Of a stretch of 23,933 nt of DNA, positions 1 through 7,301 are shown piece after piece. The translations under genes and the position numbers were made by a program. The stretch covers positions 1-23,933 of the forward strand of contig RKSI01000151.1 in NCBI GenBank assembly GCA_007570905.1. Reading direction: 5' to 3'. This DNA is from Gammaproteobacteria bacterium (GTDB lineage Bacteria > Pseudomonadota > Gammaproteobacteria > Poriferisulfidales > Oxydemutatoraceae). Numbering within the stretch: position 1 is the first letter of the stretch; every line of letters begins with the position of its first letter. A model generated the notes under the pieces. That model had not been told where the DNA came from and did not search any database. It saw only the letters and a program-made list of their open reading frames with translations.

Positions 1-38
1 TGTGCGCGGCGCGCTGCTTGCGGCATGGCCGGCGTCAT
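1..38 (-). CDS. Start of a coupled downstream gene, probably AddA/UvrD-type helicase-nuclease (partial)
   Basis: Only the first 12 codons are visible, reading MTPAMPQAARRA before the window ends. The ATG (36-38) overlaps the TGA stop of the AddB-like gene (35-37) in an ATGA arrangement, and an AGGG lies just upstream of it in the end of that gene. This is typical of translational coupling. Known context: AddB-type nucleases are usually encoded next to an AddA/UvrD-family helicase with its own nuclease domain, so that is the expected product. Twelve residues cannot confirm it. The call rests on position and overlap alone. Confidence 0.4.
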   Translation of the reverse strand, partial: MTPAMPQAARRA

Positions 39-3000
39 TGCCCTGATGCGCGGCGCGGTGTTTGCGGGCGCTGTTCTTTTTGCATTGGCGGCGCATCACT
101 TTGATACGCCTTCCACGCCGGGCGGCGGCACAGGCCCTCGCAGGCGCAGTGTTTGCAGGCGGTTTTTTCTTCGCCCCATGCGGGCAGCGGGGCGCCGTTG
201 ATGAAGTCGCGGTGCATGGACAGCAGGCGTTCGCGTGCGTTGTCGCGGCATTGGCCGAGTTTTTTGCCGCTGCGTTCGAGGTGTTTCTTGTCGCGGCCCA
301 GCCCCAGATAAAGCACGCTGTGCGCGTCTTCCTCCAGCAGCGCGTAATGCGACAGTTGCACATCCTCGCCTTTGTCAATCTCGCCCGGCCCCGGCAGTTT
401 TCCGCTTTTGAAGTCCACCACCTGGCGGCCCGACGGCGCGGCGGCCACCATGTCCAGTTTGCCGCCGATGGCCGGGCCGCCGTCCAGCGTTTTCTGTTGT
501 GTGTGCTCGGTTGCAAGCGCCGGCGTCGGTTCCGCAGCGAAGCGCCGGATCATCCAGCGCACATAGTATTCAACGGCGTCCAGCGCCTCGGCGCGCAGGT
601 GGCGGTTGGCGCGGTTGGCGCCGGCGGCTTCGGCGAATACCTCTTCCACGATGGCGCGCGCAAGGGCCAGCGCGTCTTCAAGGTGCGCGTTTGTCCACGC
701 CTTGTTGAGCGGCCCCGGCAGGCCGGGCAGGCCGGTGTTCAGCGCTTGCAGGCAGCGGTGCAGTTGCGTGCCGTATTCCGCCGGCTGCCAGTAGTCGCCG
801 CTGTCGCGCCGCTCGCGGATGCGCAGGCCGTAGCGCACGAAGAAACGGTACGGGCATTCCATCAGCGTTTTGTGCGCCGATGCGCTCAGCGCCTTGGGCC
901 ACGCATCGGGCGGCGCCGGCGGCGCCGGCCTGGTTTGCAGTTGCACCGCAAGGCCGCAGCCGGGCGTGTCGTTCTCGTCGGTTGCGGTGTTCGCGCCGTG
1001 CGCGGCATTTGCGGCGTGCGCGGGGTGTGCGGCGTCTGCATCAAGCGCGGCATTTGCGCTGTTCGCGCCGTGCGCGCTGTTCTCGTCGTGCGCGTCATTT
1101 GCGGCGTGCGCGGATAACGCCGTTTGCGGAGCACGCCGTGCGTGCCGCGCCAGCGCTTCGTCTTCAAGGCTGGCGCCGTAGGCGAGGCGGTGGAAGTCGT
1201 TGATGGCGCTCAGCCACGGCGACGCTTCCAGCGCGCGGTCGCCGGCGTTTTGCTGGCAACTGAGCAGCACGGCGCCGGTGCTTTCAAGCAACCGCCGGAA
1301 CAGATGAAACTGAAAAGCCTCGCGCTGCTCGCGGGTTTCCAGGCCGAGTTCGCGGCGGATTTTCTCATCCACAAGGCCGGGGCGCGGCGGCGCCGGCAGG
1401 TGTTGTTTGTCGAGCGAGACGACGGCCAGCGCGTCAAACCGCGCCAGGCGGCTTTGGCGCAGGTTCATCAGCGCGATGCCGCTGTCCGGCGCCGGCGGGA
1501 TGAAGTTGGCGCTTTCCAGGTTGTGGGCAAGCCAGTTGCGCCAGGCGCGGAAGGGGCCGCGCGCGGTTTGCGCGGCGGCGGCTTCGCGGGTTTGTTGCAG
1601 TTCCTGCAACAGGCGTTCGCCGGCGGCGTCGGCGCGGAATGTTTGCGTCATGCCGAGCGCGTCCATCGCCGCCGCAAGGCGTTCGTCGTATTCGGTGAAC
1701 GGGCGTTCGGCGTGTTCGCGTTCGCCGGGTGCGGTGCGTTCGCGGCCCTTCGTGTGTTCGTGTTTGCCGTGCGCGGTGCGGTCGCGGTCCCTCGTGCGTT
1801 CGCGTTCGCGTGGCGTGGTGCGGTCGCGGCCTCTCGTGCGTTCGCGTTTGCCGGGTGCGGCGAGTTCGCGCAGGCCGGCGGTGATGTCGGCGATGTGCCG
1901 CGCCGCCGCCGCGTCGTCTGCGCCGCCGCGTTGTTCGCGCAGGCGCTCGAGCCAGTCGTTGGTCGTTCGCGGCGGGCGCTCCCATTTCGCCATCGCGTCT
2001 TCAATGCGCCACGCCGCCGCCGGCGCATCGTCGCAGACGGCGGAGTGGTCGCACCACGGCGAGCGCATCAGCGCCAGTATCTCGCGCGCGGCGCAACCGG
2101 CGTCCGCCGCTTGCAGCAGAATGTGCAGCGCGCCGGCGCTGCTGGTGGTGGAGAGTTCCCAGCCGGAGGCATCGTAAAGCGACAGGCGGTGGCGTTCAAA
2201 CACCGCGCGCAGGCGGCGCGTCAGCCGCCGGTCGAGGCTGACGATGCCGACGCTCTTGTCTTCGGCAAGCCATTCGCGCACCGCCAGATAAACGCCCCAG
2301 GCGTGGTCTTCCAGCGTGCGCGGCCTGAAGATACGCAGGCGCGGCGCGACCGGGCTTGCCGGAAAACGCCGCGAGATGGCGCGCGCGCGTTCGGCCAGCG
2401 GCGCGTCGTTTGTGCAGAAGATTTGGTCGAGGACTGCGGACAGGTTGCCGGCGTCTTTATTGTTGGCGTCGGCGTTGGCGCCGGCGTCACTGTCGCCGGC
2501 ATTGGCGGCGGCGCTGACATTGGCGTTGGTGCCGCTATCGCTGTCGTTGTCATCGCTCCTCGCCGGTGGCGTGTCGCCCGCCACATTCCTGGCGCCGGCG
2601 TTGGCGTTGGCATTGTTTCCGGCATTGGCGCTGTCGCTGTCATCGCTCCTCGCCGTCGGCGTGTCGCCTGTCACTTCCTTCAGCATTGCAACAGCGGGCG
2701 CGGGATAGCGGGGAGTGTCTTTGTCAGTCAGTTCGGCGTTCAGCCCGCCATCCGCTCCGCCGTCCGGCCCGGCGCTCGCCTCGCCGTGCGCTTTGTCGCC
2801 CGGCAAGTCGGCGTTGACCACCAGCGTCAGGCGGCCTTCGTCGTGCAGTTTGCGCGCCCACACGGTCTGGCACGGCGTCAGCCGGTCGTGGCCGCACAGG
2901 TAGGCGTGTTCGCCTTCATGCAGCAGGCCGCCGCGCAGCAATTCGGCGCGGTAGGCGGCGCCGGCGTCGGCAAAGTCATCGCCGCCACCGCCGCCATCGC

Positions 3001-3535
3001 CATCGCCATCGCCGAAGAGTTCGCGCCACGCGCGCCACAGCGTCAGCAGCATTTCGGTCTCGGCGCTCCAGACCTGGCGGTCGAGGCGCGCCAGATGGTC
3101 TTCGAGCAGTTTGCCACCGGCCTTGCGCGCGTCGTCGAGTTCGCTCACCTCGTCAAAGAAACGCAGCAACTCGCCCGCCAGTTGCCAGACGCTGCCCGGC
3201 GGAAACAGGCCGGGGTGTTGTTCCAGCGCGCCGGCCAGCAGCAGTTTCAGTTCGTGCGGTTTCGGCATCCGGCGCACGCGCGCATGGCGCTGCATGAACA
3301 ACTGGCGCGGCGTCGAGACCAGCGGCGCAATCAGCGCGTCATGGCCGCGTTCGCGCGCGCCTTGCAGCAGGCGGTCTTGCAGTTCGGCAAACTGCGGCTT
3401 GATGTGGTGCAGCGCCTCGGGCAGCAGAATAACGGCGCCGCCCAGGTCGGGCAGGCGTTCGGCGAAGTCGGCAAGAACCGCTTCGGCGCACGCCGCCGCC
3501 GCGTCGCGGCGGCACGGGACAACAAGGCAGGGCAA
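35..3535 (-). CDS. AddB-like PD-(D/E)XK / Fe-S nuclease family protein (probable recombinational DNA repair)
   Basis: A 1166-aa protein resembling the 'probable DNA repair' AddB-like proteins of Proteobacteria. It would act with a UvrD-type helicase in processing double-strand breaks. The C-terminal nuclease domain is clear: a cysteine in MECPYRFF near residue 893, the PD-(D/E)XK core GGKLDMV...VVDFKSGK near residues 1020-1045, and CKHCACEGLC near 1124-1133 (C-x2-C-x5-C). Together with C893 these give the four cysteines of the AddB-type Fe-S nuclease. The N-terminal part is an inactivated helicase-like region. It is longer than I would expect for the family (roughly 850-950 aa, from memory) because of low-complexity inserts: Gly/Asp-rich near 175-190, Asn/Ala/Asp-rich near 278-362, a 14-aa Arg-rich repeat near 560-610, and a His/Ala/Asn tract near 805-850. 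The start is TTG, 4 bases after the fdxA stop, with no strong ribosome site, so it is probably cotranscribed with fdxA. The family is well supported; the exact start is not. Confidence 0.85.
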   Translation of the reverse strand: MPCLVVPCRRDAAAACAEAVLADFAERLPDLGGAVILLPEALHHIKPQFAELQDRLLQGARERGHDALIAPLVSTPRQLFMQRHARVRRMPKPHELKLLLAGALEQHPGLFPPGSVWQLAGELLRFFDEVSELDDARKAGGKLLEDHLARLDRQVWSAETEMLLTLWRAWRELFGDGDGDGGGGGDDFADAGAAYRAELLRGGLLHEGEHAYLCGHDRLTPCQTVWARKLHDEGRLTLVVNADLPGDKAHGEASAGPDGGADGGLNAELTDKDTPRYPAPAVAMLKEVTGDTPTARSDDSDSANAGNNANANAGARNVAGDTPPARSDDNDSDSGTNANVSAAANAGDSDAGANADANNKDAGNLSAVLDQIFCTNDAPLAERARAISRRFPASPVAPRLRIFRPRTLEDHAWGVYLAVREWLAEDKSVGIVSLDRRLTRRLRAVFERHRLSLYDASGWELSTTSSAGALHILLQAADAGCAAREILALMRSPWCDHSAVCDDAPAAAWRIEDAMAKWERPPRTTNDWLERLREQRGGADDAAAARHIADITAGLRELAAPGKRERTRGRDRTTPRERERTRDRDRTAHGKHEHTKGRERTAPGEREHAERPFTEYDERLAAAMDALGMTQTFRADAAGERLLQELQQTREAAAAQTARGPFRAWRNWLAHNLESANFIPPAPDSGIALMNLRQSRLARFDALAVVSLDKQHLPAPPRPGLVDEKIRRELGLETREQREAFQFHLFRRLLESTGAVLLSCQQNAGDRALEASPWLSAINDFHRLAYGASLEDEALARHARRAPQTALSAHAANDAHDENSAHGANSANAALDADAAHPAHAANAAHGANTATDENDTPGCGLAVQLQTRPAPPAPPDAWPKALSASAHKTLMECPYRFFVRYGLRIRERRDSGDYWQPAEYGTQLHRCLQALNTGLPGLPGPLNKAWTNAHLEDALALARAIVEEVFAEAAGANRANRHLRAEALDAVEYYVRWMIRRFAAEPTPALATEHTQQKTLDGGPAIGGKLDMVAAAPSGRQVVDFKSGKLPGPGEIDKGEDVQLSHYALLEEDAHSVLYLGLGRDKKHLERSGKKLGQCRDNARERLLSMHRDFINGAPLPAWGEEKTACKHCACEGLCRRPAWKAYQSDAPPMQKEQRPQTPRRASGQ
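985..1125 (-). repeat. Low-complexity coding tract encoding His/Ala/Asn repeats
   Basis: Lies in the AddB-like gene just before the nuclease domain (residues about 805-850). A 35-base unit starting GTTCGCGCCGTGCGCGGCA at 989 recurs in diverged form at 1079, again 90 bases apart, with shorter related units between. It encodes repeats such as AHAAN, AHGAN and DAAHP. It looks like slippage-generated linker sequence. Confidence 0.6.
1731..1856 (-). repeat. 42-bp coding minisatellite (3 full copies plus partial flanks)
   Basis: Three in-phase units start at 1731, 1773 and 1815 (42 bases = 14 codons). Partial units lie on both sides (about 1704-1730 and 1857 onward). On the minus strand they encode degenerate 14-residue repeats such as PRERERTRDRDRTA and HGKHEHTKGRERTA, rich in Arg, Glu and Thr, within the AddB-like protein. 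The 42-base period keeps the frame, so copy-number changes would lengthen or shorten the protein without disrupting it. Confidence 0.8.
2455..2690 (-). repeat. Low-complexity coding tract with a 90-bp repeat (Asn/Ala/Asp-rich insert)
   Basis: Lies in the AddB-like gene. A block at about 2541-2592 recurs at about 2631-2682, offset exactly 90 bases; both contain CATCGCTCCTCGCCG followed by GGCGTGTCGCC. Short GGCGTTGG/GGCATTGG units surround it. The encoded stretch (residues about 278-362) contains duplicated GDTP-ARSDD-DS motifs separated by Ala/Asn runs, and is likely a disordered, hydrophilic linker. Confidence 0.65.
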
Positions 3536-3539
3536 GACT

Positions 3540-3863
3540 TTAGCGTTCGAGCAGTTTCAGTTTGTCCGGTTTGCCGCGCCATTCGTCGGCGTCGGGCGGC
3601 GGGTCTTTCTTGACGGTGATAACCGGCCACTCCTGCGACAATTCGGCGTTGAGTTCAAGCAGGTGGTGCTGCTCTTCCTCTATGGCGTCTTCCGGCACGA
3701 TCGCCTCAATCGGGCATTCCGGTTCGCACAGCGAGCAGTCTATGCACTCTTCCGGATCAATGACCAGGAAGTTGGGGCCTTCGTGGAAGCAGTCCACCGG
3801 GCAGACTTCGACGCAGTCGGTGTATTTGCACTTGATGCAGTTTTCTGTCACTACAAAAGTCAT
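3540..3863 (-). CDS. fdxA: 7Fe ferredoxin FdxA ([3Fe-4S]+[4Fe-4S])
   Basis: A 107-aa cytoplasmic electron carrier, close in length and sequence to Azotobacter ferredoxin I as I recall it. The N-terminus MTFVVTENCIKCKYTDC is characteristic. Cysteines at 9, 12, 17, 21, 40, 43, 46 and 50 reproduce the seven-iron pattern: C9, C17 and C50 would bind the [3Fe-4S] cluster, and C21, C40, C43 and C46 the [4Fe-4S] cluster. The acidic C-terminal extension, ending KLKLLER, is typical of FdxA rather than of small 2[4Fe-4S] ferredoxins. The frame stays open far upstream, but the ATG at 3863 fits the family N-terminus and has AGGAA nearby. The AddB-like nuclease follows 4 bases after the stop. In vivo partners cannot be read from the sequence. 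Confidence 0.95.
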   Translation of the reverse strand: MTFVVTENCIKCKYTDCVEVCPVDCFHEGPNFLVIDPEECIDCSLCEPECPIEAIVPEDAIEEEQHHLLELNAELSQEWPVITVKKDPPPDADEWRGKPDKLKLLER

Positions 3864-3903
3864 CGTGGTTCCTGTCGCGGCGCTCCCGCGCCGTTCGGCA
3901 TTT

Positions 3904-3935
3904 ATTGTAATGGCAATGGGCGCGGCTGTGGTAAA
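3904..3935 (-). promoter_or_regulatory. Possible fdxA promoter
   Basis: On the minus strand, TTTACC (3930-3935) and TACAAT (3904-3909) could be -35 and -10 boxes about 40 bases before the fdxA ATG. The 20-base spacer is longer than ideal, so this is tentative. It lies in the 232-base gap between fdxA and gmk (3864-4095), where I otherwise see only a short reading frame at 3998-4099. Confidence 0.3.
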
Positions 3936-3997
3936 TTGGCCGGATGCGGCCCGGCCATGCCCGGCCCGTGCCCGACGAACGCCCCGACTATCTTCCG

Positions 3998-4099
3998 ATG
4001 AATGCCCCGATGAATTGCACGGCCAGCCGCCCGGCGGCGCGTCCGCCGCAACAGCGCGGCGCGGCGCCGGCAAACAACCGGCGCGGGCGGCGGGCATGA
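3998..4099 (+). CDS. Possible 33-aa leader ORF overlapping the gmk start
   Basis: An ATG at 3998 opens a short Pro/Arg/Ala-rich frame (MNAPMNCTASRPAARPPQQ...) that ends with TGA at 4097-4099, overlapping the gmk ATG at 4096-4098 in an ATGA junction. No clear ribosome site precedes it and it matches nothing I recognise. It could be a leader that couples translation into gmk, or a chance frame in GC-rich DNA. Low confidence. Confidence 0.2.
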   Translation: MNAPMNCTASRPAARPPQQRGAAPANNRRGRRA

Positions 4100-4740
4100 A
4101 CGCGCGGCGTGGCCGGTTGTTTGTCGTCTCGGCGCCTTCGGGCGCCGGCAAGACCAGCCTGCTGGCACGCCTGCTGGACGGCGGCGGGCGCCTGAAACTG
4201 TCGGTTTCGCACACCACCAGGCCGGGGCGCAAGGGCGAGGTGGACGGGCGCGACTATCACTTTGTCGATGCCGCGACCTTTGCGCGGATGGCGCGTGACG
4301 GCGACTTTCTTGAGTATGCCAAAGTGTATGATTACGACTACGGCACCTCGCGCCGGTTTGTCGAGGGCGAACTCGCGCGCGGGTATGATATTGTACTGGA
4401 GATAGACTGGCAGGGCGCGAGGCAGGTGATGCGCCACATCGGCGAAGGCGCCCTGGAAGGGGTTTCCGTCTTTATCCTGCCGCCGTCGGAGCGGGCGTTG
4501 CGCGAGCGGCTGACGCGCCGCAATCTCGACACCCGGCAGGTCATCGAGCGGCGCATGGAGGAGGCCATGAAGGAAATGAGTCATTGCAACGAGTTTGACC
4601 ACATCGTCGTCAACGACGACTTCGACCGCGCCTGCGGCGACCTGCGGCGCATTTTCGCCGGGCGCGAACCGGACGCCGGCGCGCGCGAACGGCTCGGGCG
4701 CACGCTGCAATCGCTGGGGCTGGAGGCGCCGCGCCGATGA
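4096..4740 (+). CDS. gmk: Guanylate kinase
   Basis: A 214-aa cytosolic enzyme phosphorylating GMP to GDP with ATP, needed for GTP, dGTP and (p)ppGpp pools. The P-loop SAPSGAGKTSL is at residues 12-22. GMP-binding elements include SVSHTTRPGRKGEVDGRDYHF and FLEYAKVYDYDYGTS, followed by VLEIDWQGARQV, the usual Gmk signature region. Length fits the family (about 205-215 aa). The frame is open to 3562, but family similarity begins at MNARRGRLFVVSAPSGAGKT, so the ATG at 4096 is chosen; the ribosome site is only a weak GGGCGG. The stop overlaps the start of the next gene (ATGA at 4737-4740), suggesting coupled translation. In many Gammaproteobacteria rpoZ and spoT lie downstream; they do not here. 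Confidence 0.95.
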   Translation: MNARRGRLFVVSAPSGAGKTSLLARLLDGGGRLKLSVSHTTRPGRKGEVDGRDYHFVDAATFARMARDGDFLEYAKVYDYDYGTSRRFVEGELARGYDIVLEIDWQGARQVMRHIGEGALEGVSVFILPPSERALRERLTRRNLDTRQVIERRMEEAMKEMSHCNEFDHIVVNDDFDRACGDLRRIFAGREPDAGARERLGRTLQSLGLEAPRR

Positions 4741-5078
4741 CGCCGAACAGGGACGAAGTCATTCGCGTCACGCCGTCCGCCGCCGCGCAAATCAGGAAAT
4801 CGGCGGAGCAGGGCGACATGCGCGACTGGCCGCTGCGCATCGCGGTGCAGCGCATGGAAGACGAAAGTTTTCATTACATGATGGGCTTTGACGCCGCGGT
4901 GCACGAGGACGACCTGTCTTTCACAAGCGGCGATGTGTCGCTGATTGTGTCGAGCGAGATGCTGCGGCTGTTGAAGGACATGACGCTGGATTATGTGGAA
5001 CTGGAAGAGGGGCGGTTTCACTTTATTTTCCTCAATCCGAACGACCCGGCCTGGGTGCCCCCGGCTGAAACGCAATAG
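4737..5078 (+). CDS. Cysteine-free IscA/HesB-like (A-type fold) protein
   Basis: A 113-aa protein with the HesB/IscA fold across its whole length: the N-terminus RVTPSAAAQIRKSAEQGDM, a central YMMGFD and EDDLSF region, LDYVELEEGRFHFIF, and an ending FLNPNDPAWVPP. Classical A-type Fe-S proteins bind clusters through C-x(60-70)-C-x-C. This protein has no cysteine at all, so it cannot use that ligand set; it may act as a structural partner or in another role. A good GGAGG lies upstream inside the end of gmk, and the ATG overlaps the gmk stop (ATGA). The canonical iscA is at 16108. Fold assignment is good; function is unknown. Confidence 0.75.
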   Translation: MTPNRDEVIRVTPSAAAQIRKSAEQGDMRDWPLRIAVQRMEDESFHYMMGFDAAVHEDDLSFTSGDVSLIVSSEMLRLLKDMTLDYVELEEGRFHFIFLNPNDPAWVPPAETQ

Positions 5079-5104
5079 GCGCCGCCCGTGGCCGGGACCG
5101 CTGT

Positions 5105-6619
5105 ATGAAGACGATGTCGAGTGTTTTGCATGAATCGGCGGCGCGCTTCGCGCGCAAACCGGGCGCGCGCGCCTTCTTCGCGCGGCTGGCCGGCGCGCGC
5201 TCGTGCCGGCGCATCGTCGCCGCCTTCGCGGCGCTGGCGGCGTCGCTGGCGGCGCTGGCGGCGGCGCAGTGGCAGCCCGGTTATTTTCCGGCGGGCGCGG
5301 CGGCGTGGCTGTGGCTGCCGGTCGGCGTTTGCGCGGCGGCCACGGCGTGGTATCTGTATATTGACCTGATTGAGCCGTCGCGCCATCTGCACGCCTGGTT
5401 GCAGCGGGTGCACGCAGGCGACCTGGCGGCGCGGCTGCCGGCGCTTGGCGGCAGCAGTTTTGCCGGCCTGTGCGACGACCTGAACACCTTTTGCAAGATG
5501 CTTGAATCGCAGTCGCGCGACACCGAAAGCCAGTTGCAAAGACACGCCGGGCACCTGACCGAGAAGGCGCGCTCGCTGGCGCTGCTCTACCGCTTTGCCG
5601 CGAGCCTCACCGTGTCGCACAACCTGGACGAATTGCTGGCGCAGGTGCTGGCCGGGCTTGAGGACATTTACGGCATAGACGCCGTCGTCATCCGGCAGCG
5701 CCTTGCCGACGGCGGCATGCAGTTGCTGGCGAGTTCCGGCCTGCCGGCGGGCAGCCCGCAACTCGCCAAACGCCTCGACGCCGGCAGCAAGTGGCTGCAA
5801 ACATCCGAGGCCGGGCGACGGGTGGCGGTGCCGATGGAATACCACGGCGAGATGCTCGGCGCGTGCATACTGCACCTTGATGCCGAGACCTTCGCCAACC
5901 GCGCGCATTTGCGCGACCTGTTCGCCGGCCTCAGCCGCCATCTGGGGATGGCCATCGAGAAGATGCGCCTTGACAGCGAGCGCGAACGGCTGTCCATCGT
6001 CGAGGAGCGCACCCACCTGGCCCACGAACTGCACGATTCGCTGGCGCAGACCATCGCCGGCCTGCGTTTTCAGATTGGCGCGCTGGCGCAGACGCTGGAC
6101 GGCGGCGGCGAGCCGGTGCGCCGGATGCTGGCGCAGATGGAGAATTCCATAGACGAGGCCAACCTGGAGGTGCGCGAGTTGGTGCGCCATTTTCGCGCGC
6201 CGGTCGGCAAGGGCAGTTTGCTTCAGTCGGTGCGCAAGGTGGTGGAGCGTTTTCGCCGCGACAATCCCGGCGTCAAGGTGTACTTTCAGGAGGAGTGGCC
6301 GGGCGTCGTGCTGCCGGAAGAGCACGAACTGAACATCCTGCGCATCGTGCAGGAGGCGCTGGTGAATGTTCGCAAGCACAGCCGCGCCGATTTTGTCCGG
6401 ATACTGATGCGCGGGCGCAACGGGCGTTACCGCGTGATGATAGAGGACAACGGCGTCGGCGCCGCCGCGCGCCGGGCGGCGGACGGCGGCGAGCATATCG
6501 GCCTTGAGGTGATGCGCGGGCGCGCGCGGTTTATCGGCGGCGAACTGGATGTCAACAGCGAGCCGGGCGAAGGCATGCGCGTCGCCGCGACCTTTGACTA
6601 TCCGGGGGGCGCGGGGTAA
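5105..6619 (+). CDS. NarX/NreB-type sensor histidine kinase (HAMP-GAF-HisKA_3-HATPase)
   Basis: A 504-aa inner-membrane kinase expected to phosphorylate the response regulator encoded directly after it. Two hydrophobic segments lie at about 37-54 and 65-88, then a HAMP-like stretch (about 86-112), a GAF-like domain (about 155-285), the HisKA_3 dimerisation motif with LAHELHDSLAQ (phospho-acceptor His310), and an HATPase domain with ILRIVQEALVNVRKHS (N box) and IEDNGVG (G1 box). Only about ten residues separate the two membrane segments, so the periplasmic ligand domain of classical NarX is missing. Sensing is therefore likely cytoplasmic or at the membrane. The start is the ATG at 5105, without a convincing ribosome site. 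The stop overlaps the regulator start as TAATG. The signal cannot be told from sequence; nitrate is not implied. Confidence 0.9.
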   Translation: MKTMSSVLHESAARFARKPGARAFFARLAGARSCRRIVAAFAALAASLAALAAAQWQPGYFPAGAAAWLWLPVGVCAAATAWYLYIDLIEPSRHLHAWLQRVHAGDLAARLPALGGSSFAGLCDDLNTFCKMLESQSRDTESQLQRHAGHLTEKARSLALLYRFAASLTVSHNLDELLAQVLAGLEDIYGIDAVVIRQRLADGGMQLLASSGLPAGSPQLAKRLDAGSKWLQTSEAGRRVAVPMEYHGEMLGACILHLDAETFANRAHLRDLFAGLSRHLGMAIEKMRLDSERERLSIVEERTHLAHELHDSLAQTIAGLRFQIGALAQTLDGGGEPVRRMLAQMENSIDEANLEVRELVRHFRAPVGKGSLLQSVRKVVERFRRDNPGVKVYFQEEWPGVVLPEEHELNILRIVQEALVNVRKHSRADFVRILMRGRNGRYRVMIEDNGVGAAARRAADGGEHIGLEVMRGRARFIGGELDVNSEPGEGMRVAATFDYPGGAG

Positions 6620-7272
6620 TGCCCGATTTGTCCGTCGTCATCATCGACGACCACAAACTGTTCCGCGACGGCCTTGAGGCGCTGCTGACGCAGCGCGGCA
6701 TCAAGGTTGCGGCGTCGCTCGGCGAGGGCCTGCGCGGCGTTGAACTGGCGCAGCAGGAGCGGCCCGATGTGCTGCTGGTGGATGTTCGCATGCCCGATGT
6801 GGACGGCATTGAGATACTCGAGATGCTGCAAGACCAGGATTTTTCCAGCGCCATCGTGATGCTGACCACCAGCGAAGACCCCGCCGACCTGGCCGGCGCG
6901 ATGATGCGCGGCGCCAAAGGTTATCTGATGAAAGACATCGCGCCCGACGACCTGGTGGCGGCGCTGCACAGCGTGGTGGCGGGCGAGACCGTCGTCGCGC
7001 CGTCGCTGCGCGAGGCGTACGAGAAACTCGACATGAAAAAACTGCCGCCGTTGCGCTGCGGCGAACTGGTCAGCAAACTGACGCCGCGCGAGCGCGAGGT
7101 GCTGGCGCTGCTGGTCGAGGGGCAGAGCAACAAACTCATCGCCTCGGCCCTGGACATTTCCGCCGGCACCGTCAAACTGCATGTGAACACCATTTTGCGA
7201 AAACTCGGCGTGCATTCGCGCGTCGAGGCGGCGATGATCGAGGTGGAGCGCGGCATCCGCAAGGGGCGCTGA
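6619..7272 (+). CDS. NarL/FixJ-family response regulator (REC + LuxR HTH)
   Basis: A 217-aa transcription factor. The receiver domain has the acidic pair D10/D11, the phospho-acceptor D55 in LLVDVRMPD, T83/T84 and K105 in GYLMKDI. The C-terminal LuxR-type helix-turn-helix is LTPREREVLALLVEGQSN... with recognition-helix sequence SAGTVKLHVNTILRKLGV. All residues needed for phosphotransfer are present. The ATG overlaps the kinase stop by one base, so the two genes form a matched two-component pair. Targets are unknown, and I see no obvious binding-site pairs nearby. Confidence 0.93.
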   Translation: MPDLSVVIIDDHKLFRDGLEALLTQRGIKVAASLGEGLRGVELAQQERPDVLLVDVRMPDVDGIEILEMLQDQDFSSAIVMLTTSEDPADLAGAMMRGAKGYLMKDIAPDDLVAALHSVVAGETVVAPSLREAYEKLDMKKLPPLRCGELVSKLTPREREVLALLVEGQSNKLIASALDISAGTVKLHVNTILRKLGVHSRVEAAMIEVERGIRKGR

Positions 7273-7301
7273 CGGCCTTTTGCGTTTGGCTGTCCCGTGC
7301 G

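Noticed and set aside
1704..1870. CRISPR-like array
   Set aside because: Units are contiguous 42-bp coding repeats with no unique spacers and lie in frame within a protein gene.
1124..3613. 829-aa open frame on the plus strand opposite the AddB-like gene
   Set aside because: It is antisense to a gene with clear nuclease motifs. Its composition (Ala/Val/Arg/Phe runs, no domain) is what high-GC codon bias produces on the opposite strand.
3864..4232. Upstream extension of the fdxA frame (230 aa in total)
   Set aside because: The extension runs over the gmk upstream region and start; the ATG at 3863 gives the usual 107-aa ferredoxin with a ribosome site.
5018..6496. 492-aa minus-strand frame opposite the histidine kinase
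   Set aside because: Shadow of a gene with all kinase motifs; the antisense product is Arg/Gln/His-rich without a recognisable domain.
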